Below are positions 39,730-50,089 of a stretch of 64,000 bases of DNA, one piece after another. Position 1 is the stretch's first letter; each line of letters opens with the position of its first letter. Below the pieces are notes generated by a model. The model saw only the letters and a program-made list of their open reading frames with translations, ran no database searches and was not told the DNA's origin. The translations under genes and the position numbers were made by a program. This DNA is from Candidatus Wallbacteria bacterium (GTDB lineage Bacteria > Muiribacteriota > UBA6191 > JACPRK01), in the NCBI GenBank assembly GCA_016190005.1, contig JACPRK010000127.1, positions 61,310 to 125,309 of the forward strand. The letters are read 5' to 3'.

Positions 39730-40719
39730 CTACTTTTCCTGCGGGAAGAGTCTCCGGAGGTTCCGCTCGTGGTCAGAGGTTGGAATCCCGTTGACGTCCG
39801 CCACCGCAGGCCAATACGGACTGAGCTTCCGGATGGCGTCGAGCACGCCCGTCCAGTACTTCTCTCGGCTGGCCACCGAACCTGCCCACGCGTTGGTCAA
39901 GAACTCGCGAGCCACTGGTAGATGCCCTTGATAGATGAGAGAGAACGCTTCGTGGGCAAGGGCGCCCGGTACTCCCGCTTCCCGCCGCTCGAGGCGGGCC
40001 GAATGCTCCTTTTGGGCATCCCTGGCCCGCTTCAGCAGCTCCAAGTCATTGGGGACGGCGGTGCGCATGAGCGACGGGTCCGGTAGAAACCTGTTGCTGT
40101 CCAGGTCGAGGCGCAGGCGAATCGTCGGGAAAGGTGAATCGCCAAGGCAGCTGCCTTCCCAGTACTCGAAGCTGGGATCCGCCACCTCCATTGTCAGCGA
40201 GTGCGTGCCCCTGTTGGCGACGAACTCGGCCGACTCGACTGAGCCGGCGAAAACCGGGTCGATCGCCCGAAACACGGGCCCAAAGACCAGGACGTGGAAC
40301 GTGCTGCAGCAGTGGGCCCCGCCGCTGTACCCCTGCACGACAATGGCTGGGAACTCCAGGCCCAGGCTCGACGAGTCGAGCTGGCCATCCCTCTGCAGGA
40401 CGGGTGCGTACGGATAGACCCCGTCTTCTGGAGCTTCGGAATCTGGTCTTGCCACGCGAGGCGGCCTCCTGTTCGGGAAAGCCTCTGAAGGGTTGATGCG
40501 CAGGCCCGTGTTCCTCAGCTCGAAGTTCGTCTGGCCCGCCCTGTAGACCCGAAGCACATCCTCGTCGAGCTCGCCCTTCTGCTGGCTCTCGGTGATCTGG
40601 TAAGGGCCGATGGACCAGGCACCATACGTGCTGAACTGGCCGAAGGCCGGGCGCCGGCTCGAGCACGTCGCCGAAAGAACCAGGCAGAGAACCGAGAACC
40701 CAACATGTCGACAGTGCAC
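39730..40719 (-). CDS. Secreted protein, function unknown
   Basis: Signal-like N-terminus; IVVQGYSGGAHCCSTFHVLVFG. Confidence 0.65.
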   Translation of the reverse strand: MHCRHVGFSVLCLVLSATCSSRRPAFGQFSTYGAWSIGPYQITESQQKGELDEDVLRVYRAGQTNFELRNTGLRINPSEAFPNRRPPRVARPDSEAPEDGVYPYAPVLQRDGQLDSSSLGLEFPAIVVQGYSGGAHCCSTFHVLVFGPVFRAIDPVFAGSVESAEFVANRGTHSLTMEVADPSFEYWEGSCLGDSPFPTIRLRLDLDSNRFLPDPSLMRTAVPNDLELLKRARDAQKEHSARLERREAGVPGALAHEAFSLIYQGHLPVAREFLTNAWAGSVASREKYWTGVLDAIRKLSPYWPAVADVNGIPTSDHERNLRRLFPQEK

Positions 40720-41018
40720 GAGGCCACCTCCTGGTACGCATCTGTCCCCGTTCCCGGAGAGACAGCCTGGCCGGGCGACGGCAGAGCGAAAATGTCTGGC
40801 CTTATGCCCACTCCGCCGATGACTTTGACGACCCGAACCAGGCTACCTCGGTCGAACGGGACATGCCGAGGACTTCCCTTGTCAGGCGGACTATCGCGGG
40901 GGTGACGGATGCGACAGCACCGCCACGACGAAGCGGTCCGGGAGCTCACGGATCTCTTGGATCTCGCTCGCCACAACTGCCGCTACCTTCCGCCGCTGAC
41001 CTTTCTTTCCCGAAGCAG

Positions 41019-41639
41019 CTATCTCCGCCCACAGGACCCGAAGGGCGCGGATTCCTGCAACCACAACCTCGTCCCGGCGACATCGAGTAAGTAGTCGGCG
41101 ATCACCTCACGCTCCACCCACGGCGGCATCAACGGTTGGAACTTGCTCAGACGGTACGCTGGTAGGGAGTGCTCGACCTTCCGCCAGATCGCTTCATCAT
41201 CCCAGAACTCGGGGCTCGACAGACGCTGCACGACCCTCTCGAAGCCGCTGCCAGTCAAGTCCTCGCCAAGCAATCTCAATAGGCAGTTGTCGGGGATGAC
41301 CTTCCAGCCCTCGTGGGCGGCCTCCAGGGCGTAGCGTAGCGTGGAGTTGATCCGGCCTCCGGCGAACGTCCACCACCGTAGCTCGTCGTCCGCAACTTCG
41401 ACTCCGTCTCGGCTCCCGTCCAGAACACCAGCCAGCGCGACCCGGCGGCCATGCAGGACAGCAGCCGCCTCGAGGCTCAGGTAGCCGTAGGTCTCGTCCG
41501 ACGCCAGGACTCTCAGCATTTCCTGGCAAACTCCGCGACCCAGGAACTGGGGCAAGAAGCCGCCCCAGGTGGGCTCGCGGCCTCGGGGGCAAAGACAATC
41601 GCCGCCTCCGAGGGCTCGGAAGCGGCGAAATCTGCGGTT
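41019..41639 (-). pseudogene. C-terminal fragment of a DEAD/DEAH (Lhr-like) helicase
   Basis: RFLGRGVCQEMLRVLASDETYGYLSLEAAAVL...ELRWWTFAGGRINSTLRYALE; no helicase motor motifs; reading frame runs into tRNA-Glu. Confidence 0.45.
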
Positions 41640-41715
41640 TGGTACCCCCAACGGGATTCGAACCCGTGTCACCGCCGTGAAAGGGCGATGTCCTAGGCCT
41701 CTAGACGATGGGGGC
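41640..41715 (-). tRNA. tRNA-Glu (TTC)
   Basis: GCCCCCATCGTCTAGAGGCCTAGGACATCGCCCTTTCACGGCGGTGACACGGGTTCGAATCCCGTTGGGGGTACCA; anticodon TTC, encoded CCA. Confidence 0.95.
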
Positions 41716-41769
41716 GAGGTAGACCTTGAATCGAGGAGAAGAAGATACCAGACTTGCTCCCCGCTGTCA

Positions 41770-41845
41770 TGGTGGGCCCACCAGGATTCGAACCTGGGAC
41801 CAAGCGGTTATGAGCCGCCAGCTCTGACCGCTGAGCTATGGGCCC
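41770..41845 (-). tRNA. tRNA with CAT anticodon, probably tRNA-Ile2 (k2CAU)
   Basis: GGGCCCATAGCTCAGCGGTCAGAGCTGGCGGCTCATAACCGCTTGGTCCCAGGTTCGAATCCTGGTGGGCCCACCA; the GGCG-CTCATAA-CGCTTGGTC arm resembles tRNA-Ile2. Confidence 0.85.
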
Positions 41846-41862
41846 CTGGGAACAACGAGAGT

Positions 41863-41944
41863 CAGGCTCCAGGCCTCAGGCATCAGAAGTGAGGAGTGAG
41901 GCTCAAGGAATTCGGCAACATCTCGAGCCTCGAGCCTCGAGCCT
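41863..41944. repeat. Degenerate heptanucleotide-period array A
   Basis: caggctc caggcct caggcat cagaagt gaggagt gaggctc ... (cgagcct)x3, abutting the rpoD stop codon. Confidence 0.75.
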
Positions 41945-44265
41945 TACTTGTGATAGAAGTCCTCCAGCTTGCGGCTGCGAGTCGGATGCCGCAGGCGCGA
42001 CAGCGCCTTTGCCTCGATCTGGCGAATCCTCTCGCGCGTCACGCCGAACTTCTGGCCGACCTCTTCCAGCGTCAATTGCTGGGTCTGGCCGATCCCGAAG
42101 CGGTAGCGGATGACGTCGCGCTCCCGGCCGTGCAGCGTCGAGAGCACGTTGGCAATCTGCTCCTTCAGCATCGTGTTGGCGACCTCTTCGGTCGGCGAGA
42201 CCGCGGTCTCGTCGGCCACGAAGTTCCCCAGGTTCCCGTCGTCCTGGCTGGAGATCGGCGTTTCGAGCGAGACCGGCTCCTGGGCCACCTTCAGGATGTG
42301 CTCGATCTTCTCGAGCGGAAGGTTCATCTCCTCGGCGATCTCCTCCTTGGCAGGCTCCCGGCCCAACCGCTGGGTCAGGATGCGCGCCACCTTGCGCACG
42401 CGGTTGATGTTCTCGACCATGTGCACGGGCACGCGGATCAATCGGCTCTGGTCTGCCAGGGCCCTCGTGATCGCCTGCCGGATCCACCACATCGCGTAGG
42501 TGCTGAACTTGAAGCCCTTCTGGTACTTGAACTTCTCGACGGCTCGGATCAGGCCCTGGTTGCCTTCCTGGATCAGGTCGAGCAAGCCCATTCCGCGGTT
42601 CACGTACTTCTTGGCGACGCTGACGACCAGCTTCAGATTGGCCTTCACCAGCGCCTCGTGAGCCTGCATGTCCTTGTTCTCGATCCGTTTCGCCAGCTCG
42701 ACCTCTTCGGCGCTCGACAATAGTGGCGTGCGGCCGATCTCCTGCAGATAGAGCTTGATGGCGTCGGTGTAGGACGCCGGCGTGTACTCGGCGCCGGACT
42801 TCGCGGGCCGGATCGGCGCCGGCTTCGAGGCAACGTTGTCCCAGGCCTCGATGCCACCACGATTGGTCGGGTCGGCCTCGCCCTCGGAGCCCCCGACTGC
42901 CAGATCGATGTCGCCACCGAAGCTGTCGGCGAGCCCGTCCCTGAGCGCCGGGATCGTGAGCAGGTTGCGCGTGTTCTCGACGCCCAGCATGCTCTCGGTC
43001 TCCCCCGAAGTGTGGATCGGCTTGGCGTTGGAGCGAGCGCGCGGAGCCGGTGTTGCCGGCTTCGGCGCAGGAGCCGGCCGCGAAACGGTGATGACCGTCC
43101 GGGTCGCCGAGATCTTCTTCACCGTCGTCGTCTCCGTGCGGGAGACCTTCGAGAGCAGCGCAGGGATCGCGGCCCTCGACGCCGACTTGGGAACAATTGC
43201 CGCGCCGGGCGGAAGGTCCGCCAGGGTGTTGGACGGCTTCGAGGCCAGCCGCAGCACCGGCTGCTCGCGGCGCAAGACCTTGGAGTGCGACTTCGGCGGC
43301 ACCAATTTCGTCTCGCTCGCCCTCATCGAGTTGATCTTCGCCACCGCGTCGCCGCGGACCTCCTCGAGTCCGGCCGCTGCAGCTGCCCGGACCGCGGGCT
43401 TCGATGAAGACGCCGCCGGTTTCGCCGGCCTGGCCGGCTTGACGGCCGGCTGCGCCAATGTCTTCGAAGCCGTAGCGAGCGCTGCGCGTAGAGGATTCGA
43501 GTTGGCGCTCGGCCTGGAACTTGCCTTCGCCGGCGCCGACTTGGAACCGGGCGCCTTCGCAATGGGCCCCTTGGCCGCAACCTTCGCTGCCTTTGCGGGC
43601 TTCCCCTGACGCACGGGCACCTGAGGCCGCGCCACCTTCTTCACCGCTGCCTTCGGGGCCGGCTTGCGGGCGCCCACAGCTTTCTGGACGGCCTTCGTCT
43701 TGACGGACTTCGGCGCAACCGGTCTGGCAGCCACAGGCTTCTTCGTGGCCGGCTTGGAGGCCGGGCGGAGCGATGGCTTCTTGGAGTTTTTCGCAACGGG
43801 CCTCTTCGACGAAGGCTTCGCCGCCACCTTCTTCGAAGGCTTCACGGCTGCAGCAGCCTTGGCGGGCCGGGCGGCAACCGGCCGCCGGCCGATTGGCTTG
43901 CCCCCCGCCTTCACCACCTTGGTCGCAGGTCGCTTGGCGGTTCTTGCGGCAGCCGGCTTCTTCGTAGGCTTGGCCACAACCTTGGCCGCCGGCTTCGACG
44001 CACGAAGCGCCGGCGCCTTCTTGGGCGCAGCCTTCTGGGCGGCCGGCTTCGCGGTCGCGGGCTTTCGGGCCGCCGGTTTCTTCGGCGAGGCCACAGTCTT
44101 CGGCCTCGCCTTGGGACGATCCGGTTTGGCCTTCCTGGGAGGCGCGCTCGTTTTGCCGGTAGTGGGAGCCGGCCGCCGCTTTGGCAATGCTTTGGCGGCA
44201 GCGGCCTGAGTAGGAACGCGGTTTTTGGGCTTCTGGCTCTTCGACTTCGAATCCAAGTTGGCCAC
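41944..44265 (-). CDS. rpoD: RNA polymerase primary sigma factor (RpoD/SigA) with long basic N-terminal extension
   Basis: C-terminal about 280 aa has sigma-70 regions 1.2-4 ([56 protein letters not shown]); N-terminus Lys/Ala/Pro-rich. Confidence 0.95.
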   Translation of the reverse strand: MANLDSKSKSQKPKNRVPTQAAAAKALPKRRPAPTTGKTSAPPRKAKPDRPKARPKTVASPKKPAARKPATAKPAAQKAAPKKAPALRASKPAAKVVAKPTKKPAAARTAKRPATKVVKAGGKPIGRRPVAARPAKAAAAVKPSKKVAAKPSSKRPVAKNSKKPSLRPASKPATKKPVAARPVAPKSVKTKAVQKAVGARKPAPKAAVKKVARPQVPVRQGKPAKAAKVAAKGPIAKAPGSKSAPAKASSRPSANSNPLRAALATASKTLAQPAVKPARPAKPAASSSKPAVRAAAAAGLEEVRGDAVAKINSMRASETKLVPPKSHSKVLRREQPVLRLASKPSNTLADLPPGAAIVPKSASRAAIPALLSKVSRTETTTVKKISATRTVITVSRPAPAPKPATPAPRARSNAKPIHTSGETESMLGVENTRNLLTIPALRDGLADSFGGDIDLAVGGSEGEADPTNRGGIEAWDNVASKPAPIRPAKSGAEYTPASYTDAIKLYLQEIGRTPLLSSAEEVELAKRIENKDMQAHEALVKANLKLVVSVAKKYVNRGMGLLDLIQEGNQGLIRAVEKFKYQKGFKFSTYAMWWIRQAITRALADQSRLIRVPVHMVENINRVRKVARILTQRLGREPAKEEIAEEMNLPLEKIEHILKVAQEPVSLETPISSQDDGNLGNFVADETAVSPTEEVANTMLKEQIANVLSTLHGRERDVIRYRFGIGQTQQLTLEEVGQKFGVTRERIRQIEAKALSRLRHPTRSRKLEDFYHK

Positions 44266-44278
44266 TATCGCACCTGTC

Positions 44279-46087
44279 CTATCGAGCCTGGGGGAGCGAC
44301 GACATCGTCCCGTCCAGACTCTTCAGCAGAGACTGAAGCTCCTCCGTGACCTGCTTGAACTCACGGAGGACCTCGTCACCTGCACCGTCACTGGCTACGA
44401 GCCTTTGGAGTTCCCGTTTCCGGGCCTCCAGGCGATACTTCCTCAATTCCCTCGAACAGTCGGCGAGCGTCTCGCCCAGGCCACCCTCGGCCATGGGAGG
44501 TCTCACCATCAACTCGGCAGTAATGAAACGACGCAGCTCCTCGTCCTCGCACACCGAGATGAGGGCCCCGCTGACGTCTCCACTCTCCTGCCCGAGCTCA
44601 CCCAGAAGCTGCAAGATCCGCTTGCAGTATGGGTCCCTGAACTCCGCCACCCGGAGCTCGTCCTCGGCTTTCCGGTACGCCGAAATTTCCGACATGTAGC
44701 AGTGCACCAGCGTGCGCTCCGCCTGCACCAGCGGCGAGAGCACGGCCGGCCGGGTCGCGGCGACCGCCGCGGACATCGCCGCCTCCCGCTCGGGCACATT
44801 CGACATGGACTTGCGCACCAGCTCTTCACTGATACCAAACGCGTCCGCGACCCGCTCTATGAAGTTCTGCTGAGACAGGGGCGACGGCAGAAGCCGGAAC
44901 ACATGAATCATGTCTCGCAGCGCGGCCCGCTTGCCATCCGGCGTCCTCCAGTTCGGATGACGATCGCGCGTCGCTTCGAACAGGAAGGCCTCCACCGGTT
45001 GACCATTTGTCACGCGCTCCCGCATCGCCTCGGCGCCCTCGGTCCGCACGTACTCGTCGGGGTCGATCCCGGCAGGCAACTGGAGCATCGAAAGCGACAG
45101 TCCCGAGCTCTCCAGGAGCGGCAAGGCCCTCAACGTCGCCTTCACACCTGCCTGGTCGGGATCGTAGGCGAACACCAGTCGCTTCGCGAACTTCGCCAGC
45201 TTCTTCACCTGCGACTCCGTCAGCGCCGTTCCCAGCGTCGCGACGACGTTCCTGAAGCCGTGCTGGTAGAGGCCGATCGCGTCCATGTAGCCTTCGACCA
45301 GGAGCAGCGTCCCCGCGTCGGGTCCCTCCGCCGGCACCGCCTTGGATGCCCGATGCAAGTTGAAGAGCAGCCGCCCCTTGGCATAGAGCGCACTCTCCGG
45401 CGAGTTCAGGTACTTGGGCTGACCGTCCCCCAGCACGCGTCCGCCGAAACCGACCGGCTTTCCGTACTCGTCCTCGATCGGGAAGACGACCCGCCCCCGG
45501 AAGTAGTCGTAGACCCCGGACTCCTTACCCTTGCGGGCGAGCCCGTAGGCGGTCATCTCCTCCTCGGAGTACCCCGCCTGCCTCAGGTGCTGCGACAGGA
45601 GCCGCCAGTCGTCTGCTGCCCAGCCGATCTGGAACTCCTCCAGCGTCGCCGCAGTGAGCCCCCGCTTGGCCAGGTAGTCCCGCGCCCCGGCCGCCCCTCC
45701 GAGCTGACGACGGAAGAACTTGCGCGCCTCCCGCAGAAGGTCGTGCGCCCGCACGAAGTCGATATCGCTCCCCTTTCCCCTGTACGGCGCCAGGTCGATA
45801 CCCACCTGCGTGGCAACCTTCTCCAAGGCCGCCGGGAAGCTGAGGTTCTGAATGCGCATGAGGAAACCGAAGACGTCACCGCCGACCCCGCAACCGAAAC
45901 AGTGGAAGATCCGCTTGACGGGGTGCACCGAGAAGGAGGGGGATTTTTCGTTGTGGAACGGACACAGACCGCTGAAGTTGGCGCCCGAGCGCTTGAGGAT
46001 GACGTGATCGCTCACCACCGACACGATGTCGGCGCGCTCCCGAATCTCGTCAATGACCGACTGAGGAATTCCCTTTTGGCTAGTCAT
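44279..46087 (-). CDS. dnaG: DNA primase
   Basis: ATG at 46087; [39 protein letters not shown] zinc-binding domain; [23 protein letters not shown]. Confidence 0.95.
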   Translation of the reverse strand: MTSQKGIPQSVIDEIRERADIVSVVSDHVILKRSGANFSGLCPFHNEKSPSFSVHPVKRIFHCFGCGVGGDVFGFLMRIQNLSFPAALEKVATQVGIDLAPYRGKGSDIDFVRAHDLLREARKFFRRQLGGAAGARDYLAKRGLTAATLEEFQIGWAADDWRLLSQHLRQAGYSEEEMTAYGLARKGKESGVYDYFRGRVVFPIEDEYGKPVGFGGRVLGDGQPKYLNSPESALYAKGRLLFNLHRASKAVPAEGPDAGTLLLVEGYMDAIGLYQHGFRNVVATLGTALTESQVKKLAKFAKRLVFAYDPDQAGVKATLRALPLLESSGLSLSMLQLPAGIDPDEYVRTEGAEAMRERVTNGQPVEAFLFEATRDRHPNWRTPDGKRAALRDMIHVFRLLPSPLSQQNFIERVADAFGISEELVRKSMSNVPEREAAMSAAVAATRPAVLSPLVQAERTLVHCYMSEISAYRKAEDELRVAEFRDPYCKRILQLLGELGQESGDVSGALISVCEDEELRRFITAELMVRPPMAEGGLGETLADCSRELRKYRLEARKRELQRLVASDGAGDEVLREFKQVTEELQSLLKSLDGTMSSLPQAR

Positions 46088-46308
46088 CCGCCGTCCCCAG
46101 ATGCCGCACCGGTCCAAGAAAAAACGTCCACAAAGGGTATCAGATCGCACTTTCTCATGCAACAGAAAAGCGGTCCCGGCAACAGGACCTGTTTTGTCCG
46201 AATCCGCCAGATCCTGCCTCAGAGCCCCCGGGCGCCCTCTCGAAAATGGGGCCGCGAACCGATACCTACCTGGATCTACCGCTTTCGATCCCCGTCCCGG
46301 AGGTCCCC

Positions 46309-46518
46309 ATGCCGACACCCAACCCCATCCCAGGCCCCATCGAGCTGGATGACGTCGCGACCGCCTCGCCGCCTGCGGCCCCAAGCCCCGACGGACGCCG
46401 GCCCGAAAACCACGAGAAGGCTCGCCTTTGGTCGCTGGAACACCCTCGCCGTCGCCCCCAGGGGCCCGATCGCGAGAGCTGGCTCGCGGCCGTGCGCGGC
46501 TGGCTATCGGGTCTCTGA
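46309..46518 (+). CDS. Small proline-rich protein (69 aa), unknown
   Basis: GGAGG-TCCCC-ATG start; MPTPNPIPGPIELDD...SWLAAVRGWLSGL. Confidence 0.4.
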   Translation: MPTPNPIPGPIELDDVATASPPAAPSPDGRRPENHEKARLWSLEHPRRRPQGPDRESWLAAVRGWLSGL

Positions 46519-46602
46519 CGCCGGCCGCCCACCCTTCCTAGCCGTCCAATCTTTGACGCCGCCGGGCGCCGTCCTGTAGATTCTGTCCAAGGATGCACCC
46601 GG

Positions 46603-47205
46603 ATGGAAGATAACGACTTCTCGCTCATCGAGCGCTGCCGCCGGGGCGACGCGACCGGATTCGAGGAGCTCTACCAGCGGTACGTCAAGCGAATCTACAA
46701 CCTCGCCTATCGCATGGTCGGCCTCGCTAACGACCCCGAGGAGCTGACCCAGGAGATTTTTCTCCAGGCCTTCAAGAACCTCGAGCACTTCAAGGGCGAG
46801 TCGAGCTTCTATACCTGGCTCTACAGGGTCGCAGCCAACACCTGCCTCCAGTTCCTGCGCAAGAAATCCCGCAGCAAGGAGACCGTCAACTACGACGACC
46901 TGGCCGACGTGCAGATCGAAGGCCACCCGTCCCCGGACCCACTCGAGAAGATCGAGCGCCGCGAGCTCGGCCGCCGCATCGAGGCCGCCCTCGCCGAGCT
47001 GCCCGAAAACCAGCGCCTCGTCCTCATCCTGGGCCCCATCGAAGGCCGCTCCTACGAAGATATGGCCGAGATCCTCGGCGTCACCGTCCCGATCATCAAG
47101 GGCCGGCTTCACCGCGCTCGTGAGAACATCCGGCGGCTCTGCAAGGTGGACGCAGAATCCGGCGCCCCCGAGGCTGCCGGCGGCCATGAGCGCGAGGCGG
47201 AATAA
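46603..47205 (+). CDS. ECF sigma factor (RpoE-like)
   Basis: FEELYQRYVKRIYNLAYRMVGLANDPEELTQEIFLQAFKNLEHFKGESSFYTWLYRVAANTCLQFLRKK; region 4 YEDMAEILGVTVPIIKGRLHRARENIR. Confidence 0.9.
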   Translation: MEDNDFSLIERCRRGDATGFEELYQRYVKRIYNLAYRMVGLANDPEELTQEIFLQAFKNLEHFKGESSFYTWLYRVAANTCLQFLRKKSRSKETVNYDDLADVQIEGHPSPDPLEKIERRELGRRIEAALAELPENQRLVLILGPIEGRSYEDMAEILGVTVPIIKGRLHRARENIRRLCKVDAESGAPEAAGGHEREAE

Positions 47206-47408
47206 ATCTTGCCAAATGGACGTAACTTTACCTTTATGAATGCATCTATCGCAGGTGGACGAGGCCGTGCTGCAGCGCGTCGGACCCGCGTGGAGCGGCG
47301 CACCGAAAGGCCGTGCCCGCCGCCGTCCTGGAGCTGTCTCCGGTCTGGAGCGGTCCGCGGTTTCAGAGATTCGACCATGACGTTTCATTCGAGGATGGGG
47401 TGAGCCAG

Positions 47409-47918
47409 ATGGAGTGCAAGGAGTTCACAGCGGGCCTTGGCGATCTGATCGATCGAAGGTTGAACGCTTCCACGGGCCAAGCCTATCGCCAGCACGCCGC
47501 ATCGTGCCCCGACTGCAGCGACCAGCTGCGAGATCACCTGCTGCTGACTTCAGCCATTCCCCAGGCGCTGCCGGACCTCTCCCCGCCCGCTGAGCGCATG
47601 TGGGCACGGATCCAGGCCCAGCTCCCGCCGCCAGCCCCCGCGCCCGTGCCGGGGGCCTTCGAGTCGCTCCGCGCTCTCTTCTTGCGCGGTCTCGTCCTAG
47701 CTCCGGTGCCTGCCTTCCTGCTGCTCGTGGCCGTGCTCCTTTGGCGTCAGCCGGGGCCGTTGCAGACCGCGGGAGCCAAGAGCGGCGCCACCGGAACCTC
47801 CATTCACAGCTCTCCCGAGAAGCGCCAGATCGAGCTGAACCAGAAGCGCTGGGACTACGTCGAATCCGGCTTCCGCAACTACGCTCGCTCCGTGCGCACG
47901 CGTCAGCCGCTGCGCTAG
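47409..47918 (+). CDS. Anti-sigma factor with zf-HC2 (ZAS) domain
   Basis: MECKEFTAGLGDLIDRRLNASTGQAYRQHAASCPDCSDQL (HxxxCxxC), one TM. Confidence 0.8.
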   Translation: MECKEFTAGLGDLIDRRLNASTGQAYRQHAASCPDCSDQLRDHLLLTSAIPQALPDLSPPAERMWARIQAQLPPPAPAPVPGAFESLRALFLRGLVLAPVPAFLLLVAVLLWRQPGPLQTAGAKSGATGTSIHSSPEKRQIELNQKRWDYVESGFRNYARSVRTRQPLR

Positions 47919-47934
47919 TTTCGCCCGCACGTAG

Positions 47935-48432
47935 ATGCAGCCATTTCTTCTAGTCTCCTTGGCCGCCTCGAGCGTTCTGCTCGCCGGCGGCCCGCTCCTG
48001 GCGGCCCCGCCCCCTTCACCCGTGCCGCCGCCGGCCGCTGCTTGGACGCCTGAGGAACAGAACGTCTTGAAGGGCGAGGAGCTTTTCCGCCTCGCCAAGG
48101 AAGCCACCCGCCGCCGCGACTATGCCGCCGCAGCCACTCTGCTGCGCCAGCTCACGGCCCTCGCCTTCCCGTCCGACCCGTCAGCCCGGGAGCTCATGGC
48201 CGGCGCTCATCTCAGCCTGGCCGAGGTGCTTCTGGTTCAGCAGAAAGTAGCCGATGCGGAGTCGACCGCGAAGCGCGGTCTGGGATTGACCGGGACGGAT
48301 GCTGCGCCCACCTTCCTGCGCGCCGACGTCTATGAGCTGCTGGCCCAGATCAGCTCCATCAAGAACGATACGGCCCGCGCCGCCCAGCTGCGAGATTCCG
48401 CGCGACGCTGCCGCGGCCTGGCCCAACGCTGA
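47935..48432 (+). CDS. Exported TPR-like protein
   Basis: Signal peptide plus helical repeats (VLKGEELFRLAKEATRRRDYAAAATLLRQL). Confidence 0.65.
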   Translation: MQPFLLVSLAASSVLLAGGPLLAAPPPSPVPPPAAAWTPEEQNVLKGEELFRLAKEATRRRDYAAAATLLRQLTALAFPSDPSARELMAGAHLSLAEVLLVQQKVADAESTAKRGLGLTGTDAAPTFLRADVYELLAQISSIKNDTARAAQLRDSARRCRGLAQR

Positions 48433-48458
48433 AGGCACGCCCAGGACTGGCAGCGCCC

Positions 48459-49949
48459 CTAGCGGCGCCCCAACAGCCCACCCAGCCAGCGGTCCAGCTT
48501 CCCCTGAACCGCCACCGGCGCGGCACCTGCAATCGGAGCCGGCTGCGAGCGGGGACTCCCTTTTCCGGCGCTCCCGAGAGATTGCTCCCGGAGCTCCACA
48601 ATCTCGCGATCCCAGGGCCCGCCGGCCAGGAGCTGGTCGCAGACTGAGACCGTTCCCCGGGCATCGCCCGCTCGGGACAGAAGCCGAGCCACGGCCAGCC
48701 GCGCGTCGCGGGCGCCCTTGGGATCGGCGCAGGCAAGCTCCTCGAGCACTCGAACGGCCTCCCGGATGTCGCCCTGGGTTTCGTAGAGCCGCGACACACG
48801 CATGGCTAGAGTCAGGTTCGGCGGCGCCAGGCTCAGCACACGGCTGTAGGCGCGGATCGCCTCACCGTGACGCCCCGTCTTCAGAGACAGGTCCCCGTAG
48901 ATCTCCCAGGCACGAGGATTGGAATCGTCGATGCTCACGAATCGCTCCAGCAGCACCAGACACTCCGCGAACCGGGACGCCTTGAACAGCGACAGGATCT
49001 CCTTCAGCATCTCCAGCCGTTGCCGCCGGTCCACGCCCGGCACGGCTTCCACGGGCCGCACGGCCCCCGCGGCACCCGGCGCCGGTGGACGCGCAGCCTC
49101 ATCCTTCTTGCCACCCGCGACCACGCGCAGCTTTGGCGCCTCAGCGCCCGTCCGCGCGTCGCGGACCGTTTCGAAGCCCGAATGCGCTGCGCCGGCCACG
49201 CCCTGCGACGCCTCGGCGGACTCCTCGAAGCGCGACATGAACCGCTCCAAGAAGTCCACGACCTGCCCCAGCCGCATGCTGTCGAACGGCGAGAAGAGCA
49301 CCGGCAGCTGGGCCGTCGACAGCACACCCGCCTCGTGCATGCGCGCCACGTCGAAGAGCGTGTCGACGCCCAGCAGCCGTATCGACTCGAGTGCCGCGTG
49401 GCTCCGAAGCTTGGGCTCCAGGTCAGCCGTGTAGCCCTCCGCCAACACGTAGACCACGGTCCCGCGAGCCTCGGCGAAGATGCCGCCCAGCTCGCGCACC
49501 CGCTCCAGACTACCGATCACTTCGTCCAGGTCGAGCGCGGTCAATCGCCGAGGATGCACCCTCACGCAGGCGAAGCTGCGCGAATCTAGCCACCAGAGCC
49601 CGTCGAATGGAAGCCAGCCCTTGGCTCGCCGATCGTAGTTGCCGTACTGCACCTTCAGGCCCAGCCGCTTGGCCACCGCGTGCACCAGGTCCTGCACGGC
49701 ATGCCGGTACCCCTCGTCGTCGCCCTTCTGGAGCGCTTGCAGCACCCACGCCTCGAGCTCCATCAGGCTGACGCCCGCGCTCTCGATGTTCTCGCGGAAT
49801 CGCAGCGACGCAACCGACCCGTCGACCAGCGCTCCGGTCTGCGCCAGAACCCAGTCGATCGAGACGGAGGTCTGCGGGGCCCTCCGCCGGTCCAGCCTCA
49901 GCTCCGCGTCGTCCGCGTGGTTGATTGCCGCTGCCAGGTTCATCCGCAT
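48459..49949 (-). CDS. TPR protein with N-terminal domain of unknown function
   Basis: LGLKVQYGNYDRRAKGWLPFDGLWWLDSRSFACVRVHP...; C-terminal TPRs. Confidence 0.65.
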   Translation of the reverse strand: MRMNLAAAINHADDAELRLDRRRAPQTSVSIDWVLAQTGALVDGSVASLRFRENIESAGVSLMELEAWVLQALQKGDDEGYRHAVQDLVHAVAKRLGLKVQYGNYDRRAKGWLPFDGLWWLDSRSFACVRVHPRRLTALDLDEVIGSLERVRELGGIFAEARGTVVYVLAEGYTADLEPKLRSHAALESIRLLGVDTLFDVARMHEAGVLSTAQLPVLFSPFDSMRLGQVVDFLERFMSRFEESAEASQGVAGAAHSGFETVRDARTGAEAPKLRVVAGGKKDEAARPPAPGAAGAVRPVEAVPGVDRRQRLEMLKEILSLFKASRFAECLVLLERFVSIDDSNPRAWEIYGDLSLKTGRHGEAIRAYSRVLSLAPPNLTLAMRVSRLYETQGDIREAVRVLEELACADPKGARDARLAVARLLSRAGDARGTVSVCDQLLAGGPWDREIVELREQSLGSAGKGSPRSQPAPIAGAAPVAVQGKLDRWLGGLLGRR

Positions 49950-50089
49950 CGCCAGCTCCAGGTGCTCGCCCAGAATGGACAGTCAGTCCCCGAACGGATC
50001 TTCGACCGATCGCTGCCAAAACCTGAGCCCCCGCCCGCCGATCTTGGCCGGGGCGGCTCAGGACACGCCCCCCCCCCGCGCCCATCCCC

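Noticed and set aside
43000-44265. Frameshift or artefact explaining the long sigma-factor N-terminus
   Set aside because: The frame is continuously open from 44265 with consistent K/A/P coding composition and starts 13 nt after dnaG-proximal spacing, so a genuine extension is more likely, although start mapping is still needed.
44225-46579. 784-aa + strand ORF
   Set aside because: Antisense to dnaG; no domain signal.
48459-49949. Possible restriction-endonuclease-like fold in the N-terminal region (GxxYG...FDGLWW)
   Set aside because: No PD-(D/E)xK catalytic lysine/acidic pattern visible; kept as unknown N-terminal domain.
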